Assembly: GCF_003254275.1 (NCBI RefSeq)
Contig: NZ_QKZK01000022.1
Location: 4,275 to 57,227 of the forward strand
Direction of reading: 5' to 3'
Length of the DNA stretch: 52,953 bases
Source: Breznakibacter xylanolyticus
GTDB lineage: Bacteria > Bacteroidota > Bacteroidia > Bacteroidales > Marinilabiliaceae
The notes below the pieces were generated by a model that had not been told where the DNA came from, searched no databases, and worked only from the letters and a program-made list of their open reading frames with translations. Numbering within the stretch: the stretch's first letter is position 1; each line of letters starts with the position of its first letter. Shown one piece after another: positions 8,333 to 15,622 of this stretch. The position numbers and the translations under genes are program-made.

Positions 8333-9373
8333 ATGAAACTAATTACATCCCTGTTTCTAACCAGCTTGTTATATGTATCAAGCGCGCAAGCACAGAATTT
8401 AAACGAATCACTCATCTTACATTACCCATTCAATGGGAATACGACATGCTCTACAAATGATGATTATAACATAATCAACAGCGGCCCTTCACTATCAATT
8501 GATCGATTCGGAAATAATGATGCGGCTTTTTCATTTAATGGCTCTTCAGGTTTTAATCTATCACCAGTACATTTAAACAATCAATCATTGGCGCAAACCC
8601 TTTCAATGTGGATTAAAACCAGTAACACGAATAAAGTTGCATTTGGTGAACTCCTCTGTGGCATTGTAGGAGATGGTAATTCCAGATTCATTTTAGCAAT
8701 GGATCAGGGTAAAATTTCAGTTGAATATGGTGTTGGCACCGGAAATAAATACATCAAAGTACAAACCTCAAACACAAATTTATTTAACGATGACCAATGG
8801 CATCATTTGGTATTAACATCCGAAGGTGATTACATCACCGATGGAGGAAAACTATATGTCGATGGAAATCTTGAATTAACATTCACGCCAGGATTCAATA
8901 ATTCAACTCAAAATGTTGCCATCCGAATAGGTGGATACAGGGAAGAGAATTATTATACCGGATCAATCGATGACATACGGCTTTACTCGCGTGTCCTTTC
9001 TGAAAATGAAATCAACTATTTAAAATATGAATATCCTTGCACATCTACAGTCATCAAAGAAGTAACATCAACGACCAATTTGATTATTGAGATGCCTATT
9101 CCACTTACAGCATCGAATAAAAAAGTCGCCTCAATCAATGTCTATCCAAACCCGGCCAAGGAATACATCATCATTGAATCCGCAGATTACAATGACATTT
9201 TAAACTACACCGTTGATTTGCTGAATTTAAATGGGGTTGTTTTACAAAGTTCAAAATTCAATTCCCAGCAAATCAAGTTTAACTTAAATAGCCTATCGGC
9301 TGGAACCTATATGCTGAGAATTAAATCACCTTCAAACACCACTGTTGAAACTCGTACAATTACGATTCAATAA
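8333..9373 (+). CDS. secreted LamG-domain protein with T9SS type A sorting tail
   Basis: A signal peptide (about 1-20, ending 'SSAQA') is followed by a concanavalin A-like LamG/laminin-G-3 fold (about 25-225). That fold carries the usual 'TLSMWIKTSN', 'QWHHLVLTS', 'LYVDGNLE' and 'GSIDDIRLYSRVLSENEI' strands. The C-terminal 75 residues carry the Por-type sorting pattern: 'INVYPNPAKEYI', 'VDLLNLNGVVL' and 'LSAGTYMLRI'. It is predicted to cross the outer membrane by T9SS and bind glycan or protein at the surface. The gene is much more AT-rich than its neighbours mutS2, sod and metY, which may reflect transfer or low expression. No enzymatic domain is seen. Confidence 0.85.
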   Translation: MKLITSLFLTSLLYVSSAQAQNLNESLILHYPFNGNTTCSTNDDYNIINSGPSLSIDRFGNNDAAFSFNGSSGFNLSPVHLNNQSLAQTLSMWIKTSNTNKVAFGELLCGIVGDGNSRFILAMDQGKISVEYGVGTGNKYIKVQTSNTNLFNDDQWHHLVLTSEGDYITDGGKLYVDGNLELTFTPGFNNSTQNVAIRIGGYREENYYTGSIDDIRLYSRVLSENEINYLKYEYPCTSTVIKEVTSTTNLIIEMPIPLTASNKKVASINVYPNPAKEYIIIESADYNDILNYTVDLLNLNGVVLQSSKFNSQQIKFNLNSLSAGTYMLRIKSPSNTTVETRTITIQ

Positions 9374-9396
9374 TATCCCATCCTATCACACACAAA

Positions 9397-9424
9397 AAAG
9401 CCAGTTTTAAACTGGCTTTTTTTA
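9397..9424. terminator. bidirectional intrinsic terminator
   Basis: Stem AAAGCCAGTTT / AAACTGGCTTT, with A-tract before and T-tract after, lies between the convergent LamG and methyltransferase genes and can serve both. Confidence 0.85.
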
Positions 9425-9445
9425 TTCATCCCTATCAACAGGGTG

Positions 9446-10084
9446 TTATTTCTTAACAGCAACCACCCTCACCTGAAACCATGAACGCTCAATACGTCCA
9501 TAAATCCGGCAAAAGAGATGAAACATCCTTTTACCAAACAGTTTTGCAATCAACTGATAACGCGGTGGCCACTTATGAATAAATGCCTTGCTTTCCACCA
9601 CCTGATAACCTGCTTCTGTAAATAAATTGCCCAAATTCATGGGACTCCATGAATACAGATGGTAATTCACATCTTTAGGATCGTACTTAAAACGAATCGA
9701 ATCGCAGGGGACCACAAAAATGATCTTACCCCCTGCTTTCAGTTTATTTTTCAGCAGAATCAATTGATTCAAGGGATCGGGAACATGTTCCAAAGCATTA
9801 TTTGAAATGATGCAATCCGCCCAATCATCAGGCAATTCATCCACTGAGGCAACGGCCTTAACACCAAGCTTTCCGGCATGCATTCGAGCGGTCTCATTAA
9901 TCTCCACGCCCATTTTACCCTTGCAGGCAATATTTTTGAGCAAGAATCCACCACCACAACCAAAATCCACAACATTCATTTGAGCATCAATATCCTTCTC
10001 AAACTTCACAAGATTTGCCCATCCACCAAAAGCACCAATATTCTTTTGCCAGTCAAAATACGACTGATCGTAATAATCGCTCAT
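9446..10084 (-). CDS. class I SAM-dependent methyltransferase
   Basis: The 212-residue protein has a class I methyltransferase core. Motif I 'VVDFGCGGGFLLKNI' (about 37-51) is followed by the acidic loop 'GVEIN', 'CIISNNALEHVPDP' (motif IV region) and 'KLKAGGKIIFVVP'. It matches the Methyltransf_11/23 group. The 'NALEHV' pattern is common in enzymes acting on small molecules, lipids or glycans; the substrate cannot be read from the sequence. The start lies 18 bp after the metY stop on the same strand, so the two may be cotranscribed. Confidence 0.8.
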   Translation of the reverse strand: MSDYYDQSYFDWQKNIGAFGGWANLVKFEKDIDAQMNVVDFGCGGGFLLKNIACKGKMGVEINETARMHAGKLGVKAVASVDELPDDWADCIISNNALEHVPDPLNQLILLKNKLKAGGKIIFVVPCDSIRFKYDPKDVNYHLYSWSPMNLGNLFTEAGYQVVESKAFIHKWPPRYQLIAKLFGKRMFHLFCRIYGRIERSWFQVRVVAVKK

Positions 10085-10102
10085 ACTATATGTCTAAATG
10101 TT

Positions 10103-11380
10103 TTACCCCCTCAACGCCTGCTCCACATCCTTTATCAAATCTCCGGCATCCTCAATGCCCACCGACAGGCGAATCAAGTCGGGGGCCACACCGGCGGCAA
10201 TGAGCTGCTCATCGGTCAACTGACGATGCGTGTGGCTGGCCGGATGCAACACCGACGTGCGGGCATCGGCCACATGGGTAACAATGGCAATGAGCTTCAG
10301 GCTGTCCATGAAACGGATCGACTCATCGCGCCCACCCTTCAAACCAAACGAGATGACCCCGCACGACCCCTTGGGCAGATACTTCTGAGCCAGCGCATGG
10401 TAACGATTCCCCGGCAATCCCGGATAGTTCACCCATGCCACCTGGGGATGGCTCTGCAGAAACTCGGCAATTTGCTGAGCATTGGCACAATGACGTGGCA
10501 TGCGCAAATGCAACGTTTCAAGCCCCAAGTTGGTCAGGAATGCATTTTGTGGCGACTGAATGGCGCCCAGGTCACGCATGAGCTGCACGGTGGCCTTGGT
10601 AATGAAAGCCGCCTTGCCAAACGCCTGACTGTAAATAAGACCATGGTACGACGGGTCGGGCTGCGTGAGGCCGGGGAACTTATCGGCATGCGCCTCCCAA
10701 TCGAAATTGCCACTATCCACAATGGCACCACCAATACAGCAGGCATGGCCGTCCATGTACTTCGAGGTCGAATGCACCACCAAATCGGCGCCCCACTCAA
10801 AAGGACGACAATTGATGGGTGTGGCAAAAGTGTTGTCAATCATCAGCGGGATACCACCGGCATGAGCCACACGGGCAAACTTCTCAATGTCGAGCACCAT
10901 CACGCCGGGATTGCTAATGGTTTCGCCAAACAGCACCTTGGTATTGGGGCGAATGGCCGCAGCAATCTCCTCCTCCGAAGCATCCTGATTGATAAACGTG
11001 GTCTCGATGCCCATCTTTTTCATGGTCACCGACAACAAATTGTAAGTGCCACCATAAATGGTCGACGAACTCACCACGTGATCACCGGCCGAACAAAGGT
11101 TAAAAAAGGCAAAGAAAAGCGCCGCCTGCCCGCTGGCCGTCAGCATGGCCGCCACGCCCCCTTCCAAGGCAGCAATCTTGGCCGCCACCGCTTCATTGGT
11201 AGGGTTCTGAAGGCGCGAATAAAAGAAACCGCTCTCCTCCAGGTCGAAGAGACGCGCCATCTGCTCGCTCGTTTCGTATTTAAAAGTGGTGCTTTGATAA
11301 ATCGGCAGCACACGCGGCTCCCCCTTCTTGGGAGCCCAACCGCCCTGCACACAAATGGTATCGTTGCTTTGGGATGACAT
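10103..11380 (-). CDS. metY: O-acetylhomoserine sulfhydrylase (MetY-type PLP enzyme)
   Basis: It makes homocysteine from O-acetylhomoserine and sulfide (or cysteine from O-acetylserine). The 425-residue product is a Cys/Met-metabolism PLP enzyme. 'SGQAA' and 'SSTIYGGTYNL' bind the cofactor phosphate, 'MIDNTFATP' supplies the ring-binding Asp, and Lys207 in 'HSTSKYMDGH' forms the Schiff base. 'YSRLQNPTN' is the expected Tyr/Arg loop. The length and the N-terminal 'TICVQGGW' fit MetY better than MetB or MetC, which are shorter. The ATG at 11380 is chosen over an upstream start, whose extra 26 residues are not family-like. Confidence 0.88.
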   Translation of the reverse strand: MSSQSNDTICVQGGWAPKKGEPRVLPIYQSTTFKYETSEQMARLFDLEESGFFYSRLQNPTNEAVAAKIAALEGGVAAMLTASGQAALFFAFFNLCSAGDHVVSSSTIYGGTYNLLSVTMKKMGIETTFINQDASEEEIAAAIRPNTKVLFGETISNPGVMVLDIEKFARVAHAGGIPLMIDNTFATPINCRPFEWGADLVVHSTSKYMDGHACCIGGAIVDSGNFDWEAHADKFPGLTQPDPSYHGLIYSQAFGKAAFITKATVQLMRDLGAIQSPQNAFLTNLGLETLHLRMPRHCANAQQIAEFLQSHPQVAWVNYPGLPGNRYHALAQKYLPKGSCGVISFGLKGGRDESIRFMDSLKLIAIVTHVADARTSVLHPASHTHRQLTDEQLIAAGVAPDLIRLSVGIEDAGDLIKDVEQALRG

Positions 11381-11507
11381 AATTGATCGTTTTTGAGGGA
11401 TAAAAATTATCGCATCGAAAATACAATTTTTTAAGCCCCATCCCCGACCTTCATGCAATTAAATTGAATCAACAACTCAAGAGAAAAACATCACAAACAC
11501 CCATCCC

Positions 11508-12338
11508 TCACAACTCCCCATTTTCAAACCTCGTGAGCATCTCCCCGGCAATGCTCCCCGAATTGGGGCGATACGGCAAACGGTGCCGATGAAACCACTG
11601 CGCATCGGCAATCTCCCCCCCGTCGGGCTTCAGCGGCAGGCAGCCATCGGCCTTGGCCGTAAAACCAATCATCAACGACCCCGAAAAAGGCCACGGCTGA
11701 CTCTTGTAATATCGAATGTCACTCACCTCAATGCCCACTTCTTCGCGCACCTCACGCCGCACGGTCTCCTCCAGCGGCTCCCCCACATCGGCATAGCCCG
11801 CAATGAGCGAATACAGATTATTGGGAAAATTAACATTGTGAGCCAGCAAAATGTGGTCGCCACAAGTCACCGCCACGATGATGGCCGGCGAAATGCGCGG
11901 AAAAATCAAATGCCCGCACACCCCGCACACCAACGCCCGCTCATCCCCCTTGTGATGCGTGGCCGCCCCGCACCGCCCGCAAAAACGATTTTGCTCGTAC
12001 CACTCCTTCAACTGCTTACCCACAGCCCCCACCCAGGCAATTTCGCGGGTCACCTGCGTGCGCAAAAATCCCATATCGAAATACGAAAAGCCGTCACTCA
12101 AATGGTTCCCAATTTGCGGCGCCCAAAAACAGTTAATCCCATTAAACGCAAACAAATAAAATGGCGACGCATCCGTGAGCGTCAACTCTGCCGCTGTCGG
12201 CAATTCATACCGGTCACCATCCTGCCGTAGCAACAGTTGACCATTCTCAAAATGCAAAATGAAATCACTCGGCAAAACGCCATCAACCACCTCAAAGTGG
12301 TTGTCGAACAAATGGGGATGAATATCGTGTAGCATCAA
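11508..12338 (-). CDS. nudC: NAD(H) pyrophosphatase / RNA decapping NUDIX enzyme NudC
   Basis: It hydrolyses NADH to NMNH and AMP, and in E. coli also removes NAD caps from RNA. The 276-residue protein has an N-terminal domain, a four-cysteine zinc ribbon (Cys120, Cys123, Cys138, Cys141), the NUDIX box from Gly181 to Ile203 (GX5EX7REVREEVGI), and the NADH-specific 'SQPWPF' motif at 213-218. All key residues are present. It stands alone on the minus strand, upstream of metY, with a 127-bp gap. Confidence 0.93.
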   Translation of the reverse strand: MMLHDIHPHLFDNHFEVVDGVLPSDFILHFENGQLLLRQDGDRYELPTAAELTLTDASPFYLFAFNGINCFWAPQIGNHLSDGFSYFDMGFLRTQVTREIAWVGAVGKQLKEWYEQNRFCGRCGAATHHKGDERALVCGVCGHLIFPRISPAIIVAVTCGDHILLAHNVNFPNNLYSLIAGYADVGEPLEETVRREVREEVGIEVSDIRYYKSQPWPFSGSLMIGFTAKADGCLPLKPDGGEIADAQWFHRHRLPYRPNSGSIAGEMLTRFENGEL

Positions 12339-12446
12339 AAAATGATTTTAGCAAAACAATGCCATAAAATTAGCCGAAATAAACATTCCCCCCTTCAAAC
12401 ATCCACCCTTAATTGAACAAAAACAACCGCACCATCTCCATAAGGG

Positions 12447-12540
12447 CGTTCCCCTTCGGGTCGGGCTTTCCGCTGCAAGTCCTCGCTGCGCTCCGGGCTT
12501 TCCGCTCCAATCCCTAACGCAAGGTTACCCTGCACGCCTG
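12447..12540. repeat. dispersed repeat 'GTTCCCCTTCGG', copy 1
   Basis: The segment holds 'GTTCCCCTTCGGGTCGGGCTT' in pieces, then 'GGGCTTTCCGCTCCAATCCC' and 'TAACG'. The same pieces recur at 52069-52109. Copy 1 has an inner duplication ('CGGGCTTTCCGCT' twice). Function unknown. Confidence 0.7.
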
Positions 12541-12614
12541 TCGTGCCTGCCATCCGCCCTCAAAAAGTTGTTACAACCCGAAATTTCGCCTCCCATTTTA
12601 GCCGCAAACGTGCA

Positions 12615-12780
12615 GCAGCCAAAAATTCCTCGTGGTTGGCTCCTGCACATCTGCAGCAACCAAAAATTCCTCGTGGTTGGCTCCTGCACGTCTGCGGCAG
12701 CCAAAAATTCCGCATGGTTGGCTCCTGCACTTCTGCAGCAGCCTAAAATTCCTCGTGGTTGGCTGCTGCACACTTGCAGC
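12615..12780. repeat. four-unit 41-bp tandem array
   Basis: Units begin at about 12621, 12662, 12703 and 12744. Each holds AAAATTCC, CGTGGTTGGCT and CTGCAC, with a few substitutions. Within each unit AGCCAA and TTGGCT can pair across the AT-rich core, and CTGCA pieces are also palindromic. Because 41 is not divisible by three, every frame stays open by accident; frames on both strands are not genes. It resembles a minisatellite, not a CRISPR, since the spacers are identical in type. Confidence 0.85.
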
Positions 12781-12844
12781 TAAACAACAACCCGAAAAGC
12801 AGCCTGCCCCCAATCATCATCCCCCCCTCGTCACCCTTGCGCCA

Positions 12845-12880
12845 TGCAAAAAAGGCCGCGAGACGTTTCCCGCGGCCTTT
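12845..12880 (-). terminator. strong intrinsic terminator on the minus strand
   Basis: Perfect 10-bp stem AAAGGCCGCG (12851-12860) / CGCGGCCTTT (12871-12880) with a 10-nt loop. Read on the minus strand it ends in seven T residues. It lies about 350 nt after the orphan cobalamin riboswitch and before nudC, so it should end that transcript. Confidence 0.85.
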
Positions 12881-13228
12881 CCATACAAAACAAACAAAGT
12901 ACAAACAAACAATTATCCTATCAGACAACACGGGCACACGCTCCGTGTCCTCCATCTGCGTTTTGAACCGTTCCCTTGCAGGTTGCGCTTTGCTTGTCAA
13001 CACCTCGCTGCGCTGCCGACTGTCAACCACAATCCCCAACACATACACTCAGGCTCCGGGAGTACCCCCCATCACCTTCGATGCCGAAAAACACAACCAT
13101 GCCAAACCACTTCATTGTTGAAAATGGTAGCCGGAAAGCAAAAAAATTGAAAATGAAAATCGATACGACGTGTATCCCTTCCATTCACAGCCTTTCACCC
13201 GAAAGCTACAAAATCAGTGCTGTGTTCA

Positions 13229-13394
13229 TGGCAGGTCTTCTGGCTTGTCCGGTTTTGAAGCCTTCCCGTTTTTCAACAGTGGCATGTGTTTCAAAACCAT
13301 ATTTGGACTTTACAGCTACGGGGATAGCTCCGGATTCGCACCGGATTCCCTTTTCATTTTGGCCGATCAGAGCAATCGGTCAAAAACCATAAAC
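13229..13394 (-). ncRNA. cobalamin riboswitch without a downstream gene
   Basis: On the minus strand the conserved pieces occur in order: GGGAATCCGGTG, then GAATCCGGAGCT, CCCCGTAGCTGTAA, 'GCCACTG', 'GGGAAGGC', and the B12 box AAGCCAGAAGACCTGCC at 13230-13246. The aptamer looks intact. The promoter is also intact (TATGTTTG, 13401-13408). Downstream there is only a 7-codon frame starting at the ATG next to the B12 box (MNTALIL, then stop), then a terminator at 12845-12880. Cobalamin riboswitches in Bacteroidota normally lie before btuB or cobalamin synthesis genes. Here the regulated gene has apparently been lost, or the product is a noncoding RNA. Confidence 0.9.
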
Positions 13395-13400
13395 ATGACG

Positions 13401-13408
13401 CAAACATA
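13401..13408 (-). promoter_or_regulatory. -7 promoter box of the orphan cobalamin riboswitch
   Basis: The minus strand reads TATGTTTG, a perfect TAnnTTTG. It places the transcription start at about 13394, directly before the aptamer, showing that the element can still be transcribed. Confidence 0.6.
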
Positions 13409-13544
13409 ATCGTCTTGCGCCAAACTAAAAAACTTTATGCCACATTTTTATCAACAACCCCATCCAGCGCCCGTGGCTACAACCGGCATCACTTTAGATT
13501 GCCTCTATATTACCGCAACGCCAAGACCAATGTGGCCAATCTTT

Positions 13545-13552
13545 TATCTTTG
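13545..13552 (+). promoter_or_regulatory. -7 promoter box of mntP
   Basis: TATCTTTG is a perfect TAnnTTTG box 22 bp before the mntP ATG at 13575. It favours this start over in-frame codons further upstream (13437). Confidence 0.6.
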
Positions 13553-13574
13553 CGCCCTTAAATTAAAGGCATTC

Positions 13575-14132
13575 ATGAACCTGCTCACCATTCTGCTCAT
13601 CGCCTTCGGGCTCACCTTCGACACCTTTGCCGCATCGGCCACCATCGGCCTCATGGTAAAAGACATTCGCTTTAAACATGCCACCCGCCTGGCCATCGTC
13701 ATGGCCTTCTTTCAGGCGTTGATGCCACTCATCGGCTGGTTCATCGGCATCTCCATACGCGACTACATCATCCACATCGACCACTGGGTGGCCTTTGGCC
13801 TGCTATTCTTACTGGGTGCCAAAATGATCATCGAGGGGCTCAAGCACGACGACGAGCGCTCCCCCTTCAACCCCTTTCGCCCCATGGTCATCGTCACCAT
13901 CGCCATTGCCACCAGCATCGACGCCCTCATTGCTGGTGTGAGCTTTGGCCTTTCCGAACTCAACATTTGGCTCACCATCTTCCTCATTGGTTTTCTCACC
14001 TACCTGATGGCCATGCTGGGAATGCTCTTTGGCAAAACCATTGGCAACCGCATCGGCCATCGCATGGAAATCATCGGCGGACTCATGGTCATTGCCATTG
14101 GAGTGAAAATACTCATCGAACATCTCAATTGA
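13575..14132 (+). CDS. mntP: manganese efflux pump MntP
   Basis: The 185-residue integral membrane protein has six predicted membrane segments. It carries the two acidic motifs of the family: 'GLTFDTFAASATIG' near residue 12-25 and its repeat 'IATSIDALIAGVSFG' near 115-130. Both belong to the DUF204 internal duplication. 'GWFIGISI' and 'GAKMIIEGL' also fit. MntP exports Mn2+ and protects from manganese excess. No yybP-ykoY riboswitch is visible in front; the promoter lies only 22 bp upstream. The neighbour is an orphan riboswitch on the other strand. Confidence 0.9.
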   Translation: MNLLTILLIAFGLTFDTFAASATIGLMVKDIRFKHATRLAIVMAFFQALMPLIGWFIGISIRDYIIHIDHWVAFGLLFLLGAKMIIEGLKHDDERSPFNPFRPMVIVTIAIATSIDALIAGVSFGLSELNIWLTIFLIGFLTYLMAMLGMLFGKTIGNRIGHRMEIIGGLMVIAIGVKILIEHLN

Positions 14133-14210
14133 AGCTCTCTCTGATGTAACAACATTGTAAGTTGTAATTGTAATTATTCAAGGGCTATCACACCGATTAA
14201 TGAGGGACTA

Positions 14211-14320
14211 CGATAACTCTTTTCAGTGATCTGCGTTCTTATTTAAAGGCAAGACGTTGTAATTAACTCAGCGTCTTTTGAGCCTCAGCGTTTATTCTTA
14301 CACTGTGTGCATTAAAAACT
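14211..14320. repeat. dispersed intergenic repeat, copy B
   Basis: It matches copy A at 541-645 over the pieces 'TTCTTATTTAAA', 'GCAAGACGTT', 'AATTAACTCAGCG' and 'GCCTCAGCGTTTATTC', with scattered substitutions. It lies downstream of mntP. Confidence 0.75.
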
Positions 14321-14337
14321 ATGTGCATTAACGCATC

Positions 14338-14982
14338 TCATCCCTTATCATCGCCGGGTTCGGCAATCAGTTCAAACGAACCATTGCTTTTATTGTAGGC
14401 AAATATCTCACCGGTCTCAATAATGTAATACCACCCCATGATTTTGAGTTCCCCCTTTTGATATTTCTCACGAATAAAGGGATAGGACAACAGGTGCTTC
14501 ATTTGTTCCACCACATTCATCTGCTCGGTAAGCCATTCGCGGGCAGCCGGATCCGATGCCTCGGGCAAAGCCAACACCTTGTCGCGCACCGGATGTGCCA
14601 GTTGCAGCCATTTGCGCGTGTGCGGCATATTGGCCAGTTTTTCATCGGGCAAATACAATGCCTCACATCCCCCGCAGTTCGAATGACCGCACACAATGAT
14701 ATTCTCGACCCGAAGGGCTTGTATGGCATATTCGATCACCGAGGTGGTGGCCAAAAACTCGTCGGCCTCGCGATACAGGGGCACCAGGTTGGCAATGTTG
14801 CGCACCATAAATAATTCGCCGGGCTGTGTGCGGGTAATCAGGTTGGGTACCACCCGCGAATCGGAGCAACCGATAAACAAGGTGTGTGGCTTTTGCGATC
14901 GCCCCAACTTCTCGAACAATTGCTTGTGTTGCTCAAAATCGTGCTTTCGAAACTCAACAATGCCTTGCAGAATATTTTCCAT
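14338..14982 (-). CDS. beta-class carbonic anhydrase
   Basis: It interconverts CO2 and bicarbonate. The 214-residue cytoplasmic protein has the zinc and catalytic residues Cys39, Asp41, Arg43, His100 and Cys103 in 'GCSDSRVVP' and 'CGHSNCGGCEAL'. 'GELFMVRNIANLV' and 'SVIEYAIQAL' also fit clade B enzymes. There is no signal peptide. It follows mgsA on the same strand, but a terminator at 15018-15044 separates them. Bicarbonate supply suits a fermentative Bacteroidota with carboxylation steps, which is inference. Confidence 0.95.
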   Translation of the reverse strand: MENILQGIVEFRKHDFEQHKQLFEKLGRSQKPHTLFIGCSDSRVVPNLITRTQPGELFMVRNIANLVPLYREADEFLATTSVIEYAIQALRVENIIVCGHSNCGGCEALYLPDEKLANMPHTRKWLQLAHPVRDKVLALPEASDPAAREWLTEQMNVVEQMKHLLSYPFIREKYQKGELKIMGWYYIIETGEIFAYNKSNGSFELIAEPGDDKG

Positions 14983-15017
14983 ACGCGTCTCTCTTTATTT
15001 ACTTTAAAACAAAAAAG

Positions 15018-15044
15018 CAAAAAAAAAGTTGCCATTAAGCAACT
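15018..15044 (-). terminator. terminator after mgsA
   Basis: Stem AGTTGC (15027-15032) / GCAACT (15039-15044) with a 6-nt loop, followed on the minus strand by nine T residues, lies 11 bp after the mgsA stop. Confidence 0.75.
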
Positions 15045-15054
15045 CTTACAAAAA

Positions 15055-15441
15055 TCAATTATTATCATCCGAGGCAACGGCCAGCCCCTTCAGCACCAGC
15101 TCTGCCGTAGCAGGATTCGTCGCCAATGGTACATTGTGAACATCACAAATACGCATCAGCATGTTAATGTCCGGTTCGTGTGGATGAATGTCCAACGGGT
15201 CGCGAAAGAAAAACACCCCTTGAATGAGCCCTTCGGCCACCTGCGCAGCAATTTGCGCATCACCTCCCTGTGGCCCCGATAGCATGCGCTGCACTTCGAG
15301 TCCTGCTGCCTGAGCGTGCTTACCCGTGGTTCCGGTTGCCACGATGGTAATATTGGCTGAATGAAGAAAATTGTAATGTTTATTCAAAAAAGAGACCATT
15401 TCGGCCTTTTTCCCGTCGTGGGCAATAACTGCTAACTTCAT
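15055..15441 (-). CDS. mgsA: methylglyoxal synthase
   Basis: The enzyme turns dihydroxyacetone phosphate into methylglyoxal and phosphate, relieving phosphate limitation in glycolysis. The 128-residue protein has the family motifs 'ALxAHD'-like 'AVIAHDGKK', 'VATGTTG', 'LSGPQGGDAQIAAQVAEG' (holding the catalytic Asp), 'FFFRDPLDIHPHEPDI' and 'VPLATNPATAE'. It is somewhat shorter than the E. coli enzyme because it lacks the N-terminal extension. It is flanked by terminators on both sides, so it is a single-gene unit. Confidence 0.95.
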   Translation of the reverse strand: MKLAVIAHDGKKAEMVSFLNKHYNFLHSANITIVATGTTGKHAQAAGLEVQRMLSGPQGGDAQIAAQVAEGLIQGVFFFRDPLDIHPHEPDINMLMRICDVHNVPLATNPATAELVLKGLAVASDDNN

Positions 15442-15562
15442 AATGGATGATTTTAAAATTGTGATGCCCTCTCCTCTTTATTTAAATGCAAATATAAACG
15501 CGACAAGGGCTATTGATGCCGGGTTTTCGTTTTTTTAACAGCTTTGTACCTCCCAACCATCA

Positions 15563-15605
15563 AAAAAAGGGGGATGCCTGCTTAAACACACGCATCCCCC
15601 TTTTC
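15563..15605 (-). terminator. terminator after the second LamG gene
   Basis: The stem AAAAGGGGGATGC / GCATCCCCCTTTT (arms about 15565-15577 and 15592-15604) is followed by T residues on the minus strand. Confidence 0.85.
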
Positions 15606-15622
15606 ACACACCCAGGAAGGTA

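Larger units (their letters stand above)
12339..13228. other. 890-bp stretch without a recognisable gene
   Basis: It holds, from left to right, a dispersed repeat (12447-12540), a 41-bp tandem array (12615-12780), a strong minus-strand terminator (12845-12880), and about 350 bp that should be the body of the transcript started by the orphan cobalamin riboswitch. I translated that body on the minus strand and found only short frames (for example a 7-codon frame right after the riboswitch). No TonB receptor, transporter or cobalamin enzyme fragment is recognisable. Confidence 0.6.

Noticed and set aside
9878-11377. 499-codon plus-strand frame
   Set aside because: It is antisense to metY and rich in His/Arg/Gln with no domain; metY has all catalytic residues.
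11583-12230. 215-codon plus-strand frame
   Set aside because: It is antisense to nudC, which has zinc-ribbon and NUDIX motifs.
12615-12780. Possible CRISPR array or coding repeat
   Set aside because: Unit and linker are both conserved, and the 41-bp period shifts the frame at each step.
12743-13048. Minus-strand frame that could be the gene controlled by the orphan riboswitch
   Set aside because: It runs through the strong terminator and the minisatellite, and the product is low-complexity and unrecognised.
12976-13409. Plus-strand frames over the riboswitch
   Set aside because: They are antisense readings of the conserved B12 aptamer; the peptide pattern is a known artefact of such RNA.
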